A stretch of DNA of 64,000 bases from assembly GCA_002702065.1 (NCBI GenBank), contig NZXX01000005.1:1-64000 (forward strand), given 5' to 3'. This stretch comes from Anaerolineaceae bacterium. GTDB taxonomy: Bacteria; Chloroflexota; Anaerolineae; Aggregatilineales; Phototrophicaceae. The notes under the pieces are model-generated. The model searched no databases, had not been told where the DNA came from, and saw only the letters and a program-made list of their open reading frames with translations. Shown here piece after piece: positions 1-7,926 of the stretch (its first letter is position 1; every line of letters begins with the position of its first letter). Position numbers and translations under genes: made by a program.

Positions 1-334
1 CGTCTCGCTGCGCGATCCACCCCCTCTCCATCGATGGAGTACCAAAGGCAGGCTTCGCACAGGGGAAAGACAACCGTAGGTTGGCAGGGGTGAGGTAAAA
101 TCAACGCTTACGAATTGAAATGTAAACCAACGTAGGCTGCTTGTCTCGCACAGTAACTTTCGGCTGTGTGCTTAGAGCAACAGACTTGCTGTCGGCGGAT
201 GGACGTCCATTTGGATTTTGACACGGACAGGGTGATTGTGGGAGGTTCTGTGAGGTCGCAGCAACCGCACAACGGGTTGCTGTCTTCTGAGGCCAAAGGG
301 TACGGTCAGGAACCGATCATCGCCAACAAAACCG
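1..334. other. Left-edge region with no supported gene
   Basis: I see no convincing coding region, tRNA or terminator here. The only open frames are short, cysteine-rich in a random way, lack ribosome binding sites and resemble no family I know. The stretch follows the 3' end of the small minus-strand zinc-finger gene and may hold its 3' UTR. Confidence 0.4.
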
Positions 335-505
335 CTATTTGCTGCCGCCTGCCTGTGCGGGACCCCGCTTTATGCCAAGCTGCGTGTGGCGCGTGACAAT
401 ATGTAAGGTCAGCTCATCCGGTGTTTCGAACCGGCGCTGGCAGTAGGGGCACATGGTTCCCCGCGGTGGTGATGGGCGTTCCTGGTGTGTTTCAGAATTG
501 GACAT
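335..505 (-). CDS. C2H2 zinc-finger microprotein (56 aa)
   Basis: A 56-residue protein with one classical zinc-finger pattern: Cys19-x2-Cys22, twelve residues, then His35-x4-His40, with the expected Phe and Leu between (CPYCQRRF...ELTLHIVTRH). It is preceded by a polar Ser/Pro/Arg tail of about 17 residues and followed by a basic tail. Zinc binding follows from the motif; binding to DNA, RNA or protein is only a possibility. A GAGG sequence lies about 15 nt before the ATG, and a TATAAT box on this strand at 558-563 fits a promoter with an approximately 45-nt leader. The short length hides it from routine ORF cut-offs. Monocistronic as far as can be seen. Confidence 0.6.
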   Translation of the reverse strand: MSNSETHQERPSPPRGTMCPYCQRRFETPDELTLHIVTRHTQLGIKRGPAQAGGSK

Positions 506-557
506 TGGGACGCTTCAATTCCTCAAATTAGTTAAGTGAATGCGTTGAACCACATTT

Positions 558-563
558 ATTATA
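558..563 (-). promoter_or_regulatory. -10 box (TATAAT) upstream of the zinc-finger microprotein
   Basis: A perfect TATAAT on the minus strand, about 50 nt before the ATG at 505. The matching -35 is poor: the best candidate is a TATTGC-like hexamer about 16 nt further upstream. Confidence 0.4.
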
Positions 564-614
564 CACATGAAACGTTATTGCAATACTGAAAAACATCCGA
601 AAATTAAGTATATT

Positions 615-1076
615 TTAGCGCTTTCGACGCAGCCACGTCTGTACCGCCTGAATAAGCTCGGTGGCATCCAGATCCGACGTGTTCGAAGCCGCGTGCTGCT
701 GCATCGCCGCCATCCCGGACAAGGTCACCCCGGCTGTGATCCGTTCAATCACAGCTGTCATCAGCATCAATGGTGCATCCCGGCGAAGCTCCACCAGCAA
801 AAAGTAGGTCGAGCCTAAAAGCGGATACAACAGCAAATGGCTGTCCTCGGTCATCAGCTGAATGCGGCTGGCATCCCCCACCTTCATTTCGCCTGATAAC
901 GACTGTGCCATGACCTCCAGGGCCTGAATCATGGAGGCGATCACCTCATGATCACTGCGTCGGGAATAACTTGAACGGAGAATGCGTCCCTGATTATCCA
1001 CCAGGAGGCCCGCTTCAACGTGCGGGTTATGCATCAACCGGTCAAACCAATCCGCCGCATTCGGCTCATCAGGCAT
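615..1076 (-). CDS. Roadblock/LC7 domain protein
   Basis: A 153-residue protein whose central 100 residues have the Roadblock/LC7 look: an N-terminal helix, then the strand pattern VEAGLLVDNQGRILRSS, a long amphipathic helix and the strands SRIQLMTEDSHLLLYPL and TYFLLVELRR. Bacterial members dimerise and often partner small Ras-like GTPases (MglA type) or act in polarity and signalling. No GTPase gene is adjacent, so the partner is unknown. The gene starts 18 bp after the stop of the upstream beta-propeller-like gene and is probably cotranscribed with it. The domain call is from recognised pattern; the role is not known. Confidence 0.6.
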   Translation of the reverse strand: MPDEPNAADWFDRLMHNPHVEAGLLVDNQGRILRSSYSRRSDHEVIASMIQALEVMAQSLSGEMKVGDASRIQLMTEDSHLLLYPLLGSTYFLLVELRRDAPLMLMTAVIERITAGVTLSGMAAMQQHAASNTSDLDATELIQAVQTWLRRKR

Positions 1077-1094
1077 ATTCGTTTGCCCTGGCTC

Positions 1095-2219
1095 CTACGA
1101 TTCGTCATGGACAATCTGCCAGATTTCCAGACCCGTATCACAGCCAATCACCAGCATTCTACCACTGTTGGTCAAGGTTACCATGTCCGGCGGTCGCTGG
1201 CACTGACGATATGGTCCTAGTTCATGTTGGAGGCCGGTTTGCGTCTCCCACGCCGTGACCTGTGGGTGATCATTCAGGTGCACGCCCAGTATCACATCCG
1301 CCTGCGCACCGATCAGAATGAAGGGCATATATTGCCCATTCAACGCCACCACCACCTCGTCCTGGCCCGTCTCAAAATCAAGCAGATGCAGCGCACGTGA
1401 TGCCGGGTCGCGCCACGCCAGATAGCGACCATCAGGCGTCATTGCCCCGTAGATTGGCACATCGCTGACGATGGCAGTGGCCGTTCGCACCCCTTCGGTC
1501 AGGTCCCAGCGGCTGACCACACCCTCAGCCGTTGAGGTCACCGTCAATGGCGCGGGCAAGCGGCCAATCCGCGCGACAACATCCTTGTCCGTCATTGGCG
1601 CAAACGCATGAACCATCAGGTCCGCAGGGTCAATATCAACCTTTTCCCCCGGCACAAAATCTTCCAGCGGAATCTCCACCAGATAAGACTCGCGCCCAGG
1701 CTCCAGCGGCACCACCTCCAGCCACACCGCCGCATCCGCAAACCAGATATCGACCGGGCTGTCGCCGGAACGTATGCGCAGGTCACGGTGGCCACCGTCC
1801 TCATCCAGCAGATACAAATTGACATAATAGGCCCCGCCGCCGGTGCGGACCGCCGCAAATTGATCACCGGTTGTGTCAAATGCACCGACCATAAATGTCG
1901 CCGCCAGCCCGTCATCGGTGACCGGACCCGGCGCGACAGCGATCAACCCGCCAGCAGTGTCCAGAAACACGACTGCGCCGTCCCGGTTCACCACCGCCAT
2001 CCGTGCGCCGTCGTCATCAACCAGCATCCGTCCGTTGACGATCTCACCAGCTTCTGCGGGCAAGGCACCAAAATCAATGACCGTAGCAGGTTTCAACTGG
2101 CTGATATTGTTCGCGTCAATCACTGGTGCTGCCTCCGGCTGAGCGGTTATCCAGCCCGGCAAGAACAGGCACCCAATCCATAACGCCTGCATGATATTGC
2201 TATACATCACATCATCCAT
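1095..2219 (-). CDS. Secreted WD40/beta-propeller-like protein
   Basis: A 374-residue protein with an N-terminal hydrophobic signal (about residues 10-27, ending near ITAQ) that predicts export or lipid-free surface location. The mature part is strand-rich, with repeated blocks such as ARMAVVNRDGAVVFLD, YLAWRDPASRALHLLDFETGQ and GRMLVIGCDTGLEIWQI that look like propeller blades of the WD40/YVTN kind. No catalytic motif is visible. A downstream ATG ten codons in would give a tighter signal peptide. It lies upstream of, and probably in one transcript with, the Roadblock gene, and diverges from the radical SAM gene. Function unknown. Confidence 0.55.
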   Translation of the reverse strand: MDDVMYSNIMQALWIGCLFLPGWITAQPEAAPVIDANNISQLKPATVIDFGALPAEAGEIVNGRMLVDDDGARMAVVNRDGAVVFLDTAGGLIAVAPGPVTDDGLAATFMVGAFDTTGDQFAAVRTGGGAYYVNLYLLDEDGGHRDLRIRSGDSPVDIWFADAAVWLEVVPLEPGRESYLVEIPLEDFVPGEKVDIDPADLMVHAFAPMTDKDVVARIGRLPAPLTVTSTAEGVVSRWDLTEGVRTATAIVSDVPIYGAMTPDGRYLAWRDPASRALHLLDFETGQDEVVVALNGQYMPFILIGAQADVILGVHLNDHPQVTAWETQTGLQHELGPYRQCQRPPDMVTLTNSGRMLVIGCDTGLEIWQIVHDES

Positions 2220-2223
2220 CCGC

Positions 2224-2229
2224 TATAAT
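2224..2229 (+). promoter_or_regulatory. -10 box (TATAAT) for the radical SAM gene
   Basis: A perfect TATAAT in the 62-bp divergent intergenic region, 53 bp before the ATG at 2282. A correctly spaced -35 is not obvious, so the assignment rests on the -10 alone. Confidence 0.4.
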
Positions 2230-2281
2230 GTGCGAAATATACTCATGACCATCAGCAAAATTAGCTTCACGGAGCAAGTTC

Positions 2282-4216
2282 ATGCAGCCAGAACAAATCG
2301 AGCGAATCCTTGACCGTGTGCTCTTGCAGGTTGAAAAACCCGGACGCTATGTCGGCGGCGAGTACAACAGCATCGTCAAAGACTGGGACTCAATCGATGT
2401 AAAAGTGGCGCTCGCTTTCCCCGATATTTATGATCTGGGCATGTCCAACCTGGGCATCATGATCCTGTACGAACAGATCAACAACCGGCCCGACATGCTG
2501 GCAGAGCGCGTGTTCAGCCCCTGGGTCGATATGGAAGACGTGATGCGCGAACAGGATATTCCCCTGTACTCGCTGGAAACCAAACATCGTATCCGCGATT
2601 TTGACCTGCTGGGCATCAGCCTGCCCTACGAGCAATTGTACACCAACGCGCTCAACCTTCTCGACCTGGCCGATATGCCGGTGCGCAGCCGCGACCGCGA
2701 CGCAAGTTATCCACTGGTGATCGCCGGCGGGCACGCCTGCTACAACCCGGAACCGATGACTGATTTTATCGACGCCTTCGTCATTGGCGAAGGAGAAGAA
2801 ATCATCGTCGAAATCGCGCAGATATTGCAGCGGATGCGCGGCGCCACCCGTGACGACCAGTTACGCGCGCTGGCTGGCGTACAGGGTCTGTATATCCCGC
2901 GTTTTTACGATGTCGAATATCATCCGGATGGCACAATCGCCAGCACCCAGCCCAACACCCCGGAAGTACCGCAGCGCGTGCTCAAGCGCATTGTGCCGGA
3001 ACTGCCCAAGCCCTTCACCGGTTTTCTGGTGCCCAACATCGATACGGTGCATAACCGCGCCCCCATCGAAATTATGCGCGGTTGTACGCGTGGCTGCCGT
3101 TTCTGTCACGCGGGCATGGTCACCCGCCCGGTGCGCGAACGCTCTGTTCAGGAAGTGGTGGATGCGATTGCCGAAATCATGGCGAATACGGGCTTCGAGG
3201 AAATCAGCCTGCTCAGCCTGTCGTCGTCGGATTACCGCGATGTGCATGAACTGGTCAGCACCATTCACGATGAGTACGCCGAATTCGGCCTGAGCATGAG
3301 CCTGCCCAGCCTGCGCATCGAAACCGCCAGCGCCGAACTGCTGGACAAACTGGGCGATACGCGCCGCAGCGGGTTCACCTTCGCGCCGGAAGCCGCCACC
3401 GAGCGCATGCGCAATATCATTAACAAGTATGTGCCCACCGAGCAGGTATTGGATACCGCCCGTTCGGTCTACGAGCGCGGCTGGCGCACGATCAAGTTCT
3501 ATTTCATGATCGGTCATCCCGACGAAACGCTGGAAGATGTATGGGCGATCATCGACCTGTGCAAGGCCACCCTGCGCGAAGGCCGCAAAATTCTGGGCAA
3601 CAAAGCTACCGTCAACGTCGGCGTCAGCACCTTTATCCCCAAGCCACACACGCCCTTTCAATGGGTGCCGCAGGATACGCCGGAACAGGTGCTGGAAAAA
3701 CAGCGCATCCTCAAGCGGGAACTGCGCGTGCATGGGATGCACCTGCGCTGGAACGACATCGAAGGCACCGAGTTTGAAGGCTTCCTCAGCCGGGGGGATC
3801 GTCGGCTGGGCCGCGTGATCGAACGTGCCTGGGAGATGGGCTGCAAGTTCGATGCCTGGCAGGATAAGCACTTCCACGACCGCTGGCTGCAAGCCTTTGC
3901 CGAGTTCGACCTCGACCCGGCGTTCTACACCCACCGGCTGCGCGGCGATGAAGAAGTCTTCCCCTGGGATCATATCGACGCGGCTGTACACAAAAAATTC
4001 CTGCTCGAAGATTACCGCATGAGCATCAAGGAAGAAACGCGGGTGGACTGCCGGGACCGGTGTTTTGCCTGCGGCATCCTGCCCAAATTCACCGAGACTC
4101 GTTCGCAGACCCCTGCCGAAGCGTGGGAGTGCCCGCCCGTCAAGCCCAAAGGCGAACGGCGGCGCAGCAAGTCGGACGATGCGGAACGTGCACCCAACGT
4201 CACATTGATGCCGTAA
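2282..4216 (+). CDS. TIGR03960-type B12-binding radical SAM protein
   Basis: A 644-residue enzyme of the radical SAM family with an N-terminal cobalamin-binding-like region (about residues 1-190, with GGEYNS, ALAFPDIYDLGMSNLG and IAGGHACYNPEP typical of this group) and a central radical SAM core. The iron-sulfur motif CTRGCRFC gives Cys268, Cys272 and Cys275. A cysteine-rich C-terminal tail (DCRDRCFACGI, residues about 593-603) could hold another cluster. In many bacteria this protein is adjacent or fused to a DUF2344 (TIGR03936) protein; none is found here. The substrate is not established for the family. A Rho-independent terminator follows at 4238. Confidence 0.85.
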   Translation: MQPEQIERILDRVLLQVEKPGRYVGGEYNSIVKDWDSIDVKVALAFPDIYDLGMSNLGIMILYEQINNRPDMLAERVFSPWVDMEDVMREQDIPLYSLETKHRIRDFDLLGISLPYEQLYTNALNLLDLADMPVRSRDRDASYPLVIAGGHACYNPEPMTDFIDAFVIGEGEEIIVEIAQILQRMRGATRDDQLRALAGVQGLYIPRFYDVEYHPDGTIASTQPNTPEVPQRVLKRIVPELPKPFTGFLVPNIDTVHNRAPIEIMRGCTRGCRFCHAGMVTRPVRERSVQEVVDAIAEIMANTGFEEISLLSLSSSDYRDVHELVSTIHDEYAEFGLSMSLPSLRIETASAELLDKLGDTRRSGFTFAPEAATERMRNIINKYVPTEQVLDTARSVYERGWRTIKFYFMIGHPDETLEDVWAIIDLCKATLREGRKILGNKATVNVGVSTFIPKPHTPFQWVPQDTPEQVLEKQRILKRELRVHGMHLRWNDIEGTEFEGFLSRGDRRLGRVIERAWEMGCKFDAWQDKHFHDRWLQAFAEFDLDPAFYTHRLRGDEEVFPWDHIDAAVHKKFLLEDYRMSIKEETRVDCRDRCFACGILPKFTETRSQTPAEAWECPPVKPKGERRRSKSDDAERAPNVTLMP

Positions 4217-4237
4217 CCGAACCAATGATCAGGAAAG

Positions 4238-4262
4238 GCGTAGCCCCGGCTGCGTCTTTTTT
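4238..4262 (+). terminator. Rho-independent terminator after the radical SAM gene
   Basis: Seven-base-pair stem GCGTAGC/GCTGCGT (two wobble pairs) with a CCCG loop, followed by a run of six or more T residues. Confidence 0.7.
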
Positions 4263-4346
4263 ATTTCGATGGTCTGCGTTGGCTGTTGAAGCCAGCTGGA
4301 TGTTTGCCAAAGATTAAACCATGCGTCTGCACACCGGAGTTGCCCT

Positions 4347-5768
4347 ATGTCTCTCGAACTTTCACCTGAAGCATTTCGCCAGCTCGGTTATCAGGTTATC
4401 GACATTTTGGCCGAGCAGCTAGCCAGCTTTGAGGATGGCCCGGCGCGTCGTGCGCTGACCGATTCCCAGCGCCAGCAGTTAATCGAGCAACCGCTGCCGG
4501 AAACGCCCCAATCACCGGCTGATTTGATCCAGCGAGTCGCTAACGATGTCCTGCCCTACCCGATGGGCAACAACAGCCCGCGTTTTTTCGCCTGGGTCAA
4601 TTCACCCGCCGCGCCCATCGGCATCCTCGCAGAGGCACTGGCCGCCGGGCTGAACCCCAGCGTCGCAGGCGGTGATCACGCAGCAACCTATGTCGAACAC
4701 GCCGTGCTCAACTGGCTCAAGCAGATCATGCACTTCCCCGCCGACGCAAGCGCCATCCTCGTCAGTGGCGGCAGCATGGCAAACCTGACCGGGCTGGCAG
4801 TCATGCGCTATGTCAAATCGACCTATAACGTCCGCGAAGCCGGTATGATTGCCGAAGCCCCGATGATCATTTATGCGTCGGAACAGGGACATTCCAGCCT
4901 GCAAAAAGCCATCGAGATGCTCGGTTTTGGCACCAGCAACCTGCGCAAACTACCGGTTGACGACCAGTACCGCATGGATACCACCGCACTGCGTCAGGCC
5001 ATCGCCGCCGACCGCGCTGCCGGGCTGCGTCCGGTCGCCGTTGCCGCCAGCGCCGGAACCGTGAACACAGGCGCGATTGACCCCTTAGCCGAAATTGCCG
5101 ACATCTGTGCTGCGGAAGACCTGTGGTTTCACATTGACGGGGCCTATGGGGGCGTCGGCATCCTCGCGGAACAAACCGCTGGCCTGTACGATGGCATCGA
5201 ACGCGCCGACAGCCTCGCCATTGACCCGCACAAGTGGCTGTATGTCCCGGTGGAATGCGGCTGCGCGCTGGTGAAGGATGGACAGGCCATGCGGGATACG
5301 TTCAGTCTGGTGCCCAACTACCTGCGCGATGACCGGGTGCTGCCCTGGTTTGCCGAATTCGGTGCACAGCAAACACGCGGCTTCAAGGCACTCAAGCTGT
5401 GGATGACCATGCAGCAGATCGGCATACAGGGTTACCGCGACCTCATCACCCACGACGTGGCGATGGCCCGCTACCTGCAACATTGTCTCGGTCAGCGCGA
5501 TGATTTTGAGCTGATCGCCGCCGGGCCGCTGAGCATTACCTGTTTTCGCTATCGCCCGGCCCACGTCGCAGCCGAAAAGCTGGACGACCTGAACCGTGAG
5601 CTGCTTCAAATCGCCCAGCAGCAGGGCCATGTCTATCTGACCAGCACCACATTGCAGGATCAGGTGGTGCTGCGCGCCTGTATCGTCAATTTCCGCACAA
5701 CTGAGGCCGACATTGACGCTCTGCTCGATACACTGGCAGGAGCCGGTCAGCAGGTACTCCAATCCTGA
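4347..5768 (+). CDS. PLP-dependent group II (aromatic-L-amino-acid-type) decarboxylase
   Basis: A 473-residue fold-type I PLP enzyme of the group II decarboxylase family (aromatic amino acid, glutamate, tyrosine decarboxylases). Visible landmarks are the substrate-loop region YPMGNNSPRFFAWVNSPA, the SGGSMANLTGL phosphate-contact segment, the cofactor-stacking region ASAGTVNTGAIDP, the HIDGAYGG aspartate that binds the PLP pyridine nitrogen, and the Schiff-base lysine in DPHKWLYVP (about Lys296). Length is normal for the family. The substrate cannot be told from sequence; an aromatic amino acid is most likely. The stop codon overlaps the -35 element of the next gene's promoter. Confidence 0.85.
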   Translation: MSLELSPEAFRQLGYQVIDILAEQLASFEDGPARRALTDSQRQQLIEQPLPETPQSPADLIQRVANDVLPYPMGNNSPRFFAWVNSPAAPIGILAEALAAGLNPSVAGGDHAATYVEHAVLNWLKQIMHFPADASAILVSGGSMANLTGLAVMRYVKSTYNVREAGMIAEAPMIIYASEQGHSSLQKAIEMLGFGTSNLRKLPVDDQYRMDTTALRQAIAADRAAGLRPVAVAASAGTVNTGAIDPLAEIADICAAEDLWFHIDGAYGGVGILAEQTAGLYDGIERADSLAIDPHKWLYVPVECGCALVKDGQAMRDTFSLVPNYLRDDRVLPWFAEFGAQQTRGFKALKLWMTMQQIGIQGYRDLITHDVAMARYLQHCLGQRDDFELIAAGPLSITCFRYRPAHVAAEKLDDLNRELLQIAQQQGHVYLTSTTLQDQVVLRACIVNFRTTEADIDALLDTLAGAGQQVLQS

Positions 5769-5792
5769 CAGCCCGGCGAAAGCTGGTATAAT
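5765..5792 (+). promoter_or_regulatory. Sigma-70-type promoter for the MurA-like gene
   Basis: CTGACA (5765-5770), 16-nt spacer, perfect TATAAT (5787-5792), also preceded by TGG as an extended -10. The -35 overlaps the stop codon of the decarboxylase gene. Predicted start of transcription is about 5799. Confidence 0.7.
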
Positions 5793-5822
5793 GCGGGCGC
5801 ACCAATCCGGGGGTAAATGCTT

Positions 5823-7085
5823 ATGCGGATCAAAGTTGAAGGCCAGCATCCACTCAACGGCACCTACGAACCATCGGGCAACCCGAATGCGGCGATGGCC
5901 CTGATCGCGGCCAGCCTGCTTGCCGACCAGCCAGTGACGCTGCGCAACATGCCCCAGACCACCAGCACGACTATTTTGCTGGATCTGGTGCGCTGGCTGG
6001 GTGTGGAAGTCAGCATGCAGGACGACAACAGCGTCACGCTACAGGCAGCCCAGTTGACGCACCGCACGCTGAGCGAAGAACAGATCGGCAGTTCGGTCGG
6101 CGTGCTGCTGCTGGCGGCCCCGCTGCTGGTGCGACGCCAGCATGTCCGGCTGGAAATTGACTTTCCGCTGAACCGCATCCGCACCCATCTGGAAGCGCTG
6201 CGCGACCTGGGGCTGGATGTTGTCACCATGCATGGCGCAGTCGAATGTCGCGCTGCCGAGTGGGAATACAAGGATATCATTCTGGCACAGGCCAGTGTCA
6301 CCGCGACGGGTATCGTCGTCATGCTGGCGGCTGCGCTCGGCAAAGAAACAATCATCCACAACGCCGCCTGCGAACCGCATATCCGCGAATTATGCCTGTT
6401 GCTCGAAGATATGGGCGTCCATATCGAAGGCATCGGCTCCAATATCCTGCGCATCATCAGCCCGCCGCAACTGACCGGGGCCACCGCGACCATTGGCCCC
6501 AACCACATCGAAGCTGCCAGTGCCGCCGCGATTGGCGCGCTCAGCGGGGGGCGAGTCCAGATCAATAACACGCGCCTGCACGATATGCGCATGATCGGCA
6601 AAATTTACCGACGGCTGGGTCTGCAACTGGATATGGATGAAAGCATGATCTTCATCCCCCGGCACGAGCAGTTGAGCGTCCTCAACCGCGAAGAAGATGT
6701 CGACTCGTCGATTGAAACGTCCATCTGGCCTGGCTTTCCGTCCGATCTCGTCGCCATTGCCACAGTCATCGCCACCCAGGCGCGCGGCACATCGCTGATC
6801 CATGAAAAGCTGTTTAACAACCGGCTGCTATTTGTCGACCGGCTGAAAGCGATGGGTGCGCAGATTGTCCTGTGCGACCCGCACCGGGCGATTGTGGTTG
6901 GCCCTTCCCCGCTGTATGCCGTCTACATGGCGACGCCGGATGTTCGCGCCGGGATGGGGATGCTGGGGGCGGCATTGATCGCCAAAGGCTGCTCCACCAT
7001 CGACAATGCCCAGGCGCTTGAACACACCTTTGGCAACGTCATCACCAAATTGCAGGCATTGGGCGCACACATCGAAGTCGAATGA
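5823..7085 (+). CDS. MurA/EPSP-synthase-fold protein, UDP-GlcNAc enolpyruvyltransferase-like, without canonical catalytic residues
   Basis: A 420-residue protein that aligns by eye along its length with UDP-N-acetylglucosamine 1-carboxyvinyltransferase (MurA). The N-terminal SGNPNAAMALIAASLLA corresponds to SGAKNAALP..ATLL, so the position of the conserved Lys22 is Pro. The catalytic-loop segment (GGC.IGARPVDLH with the catalytic Cys/Asp) is replaced by EIDFPLNRIRTHLEAL, with no Cys or Asp nucleophile. The PGFPSDL aspartate and the RAGMGML arginine are kept. It may be a MurA paralogue with altered chemistry or a non-catalytic relative. The ATG at 5823 is preferred over 5817 because GGGGGT lies 8 nt upstream. 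Its stop overlaps the next start by 4 bp. Confidence 0.7.
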   Translation: MRIKVEGQHPLNGTYEPSGNPNAAMALIAASLLADQPVTLRNMPQTTSTTILLDLVRWLGVEVSMQDDNSVTLQAAQLTHRTLSEEQIGSSVGVLLLAAPLLVRRQHVRLEIDFPLNRIRTHLEALRDLGLDVVTMHGAVECRAAEWEYKDIILAQASVTATGIVVMLAAALGKETIIHNAACEPHIRELCLLLEDMGVHIEGIGSNILRIISPPQLTGATATIGPNHIEAASAAAIGALSGGRVQINNTRLHDMRMIGKIYRRLGLQLDMDESMIFIPRHEQLSVLNREEDVDSSIETSIWPGFPSDLVAIATVIATQARGTSLIHEKLFNNRLLFVDRLKAMGAQIVLCDPHRAIVVGPSPLYAVYMATPDVRAGMGMLGAALIAKGCSTIDNAQALEHTFGNVITKLQALGAHIEVE

Positions 7086-7870
7086 CCACTACACCGATCA
7101 GCTATTTACAAATCCATGATCTGAAACTGGCGCACACCATTGTCGGCGAGGCCGGCGTGCCGGTCCTCATGCTGCATGGCTGGGGCGCGAATATTGACCT
7201 GATGCTGCCGCTGGCGAAACAGCTTGCGCCACTGGGCTATCAAGTATATGTGCCTGATCTGCCCGGCTTTGGCAGGAGCGATCCGCCACCAACGGCCTGG
7301 TCGGTATTTGACTACGCGAATTTTGTTCTGGCTTATCTGGATGCCAATGGATTGGATCGCGTCCATCTGCTCGGCCATTCGTTCGGCGGGCGGCTGGGGT
7401 TAATCCTCGGCGCTGACCATGCTCACCGTTTGAATAAGCTGGCGCTGGCGGATACTGCCGGAATCCGTACGCCACCCTCCCCCAGCAGCCAGCTTCGCCT
7501 CAAAACGTACCGGCTGGCGCTCAACACCCTGTCAGCCATTGGACTCAAGGTGCAGGCAGACCGCTTGCGTGCGTGGTACAGTAACCGCTATGGCTCTGCC
7601 GATTACAAAGCGGCTTCCGGCGTTATGCGCGAGACGTTTGTCAAAGTGGTCAACGAGGATTTGCTGCCCTATGCCGCCCGTGTCCAGCCATCCACGCTGC
7701 TGTTCTGGGGCGATCAGGATGAGGATACGCCGCTGTGGCAGGGTCAGCGGTTCGAGAAGACGATCCCTGACGCCGGGCTGATCGTCTGGGAAGGCGCAGG
7801 CCACTACAGCTATCTGGACCGGCTGGCCGACACGACGCGGGTGCTGGACCACTTTTTCAAACAGACGTGA
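7082..7870 (+). CDS. Alpha/beta hydrolase
   Basis: A 262-residue alpha/beta-hydrolase-fold protein. The nucleophile elbow GHSFGG places Ser100; LHGWGA is the oxyanion-hole strand; Asp in FWGDQDEDTP (about residue 214) and His in GAGHYSYLD (about 241) complete a likely catalytic triad. No signal peptide, so cytoplasmic. It overlaps the MurA-like gene by 4 bp (ATGA), which implies translational coupling and possibly a joint role in envelope precursor metabolism; the substrate is unknown. Confidence 0.8.
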   Translation: MTTTPISYLQIHDLKLAHTIVGEAGVPVLMLHGWGANIDLMLPLAKQLAPLGYQVYVPDLPGFGRSDPPPTAWSVFDYANFVLAYLDANGLDRVHLLGHSFGGRLGLILGADHAHRLNKLALADTAGIRTPPSPSSQLRLKTYRLALNTLSAIGLKVQADRLRAWYSNRYGSADYKAASGVMRETFVKVVNEDLLPYAARVQPSTLLFWGDQDEDTPLWQGQRFEKTIPDAGLIVWEGAGHYSYLDRLADTTRVLDHFFKQT

Positions 7871-7896
7871 CATCGCACCAACAAGGACTATAATTA
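7869..7896 (+). promoter_or_regulatory. Sigma-70-type promoter for the MurF-like gene
   Basis: GTGACA (7869-7874), 16-nt spacer, perfect TATAAT (7891-7896). The -35 lies on the stop codon of the hydrolase gene, the same arrangement as at 5765. Confidence 0.65.
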
Positions 7897-7926
7897 CCTC
7901 AGTCGAATCACCGGGAACACGGCATT

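Noticed and set aside
108..296. Minus-strand open frame rich in Cys and Ser
   Set aside because: No ribosome site, no family resemblance, random-looking composition; it sits in a region with no other coding signal.
2861..4225. 454-codon open frame on the minus strand
   Set aside because: It is entirely antisense to the radical SAM gene, whose motifs are intact; long antisense frames are common in GC-rich DNA.
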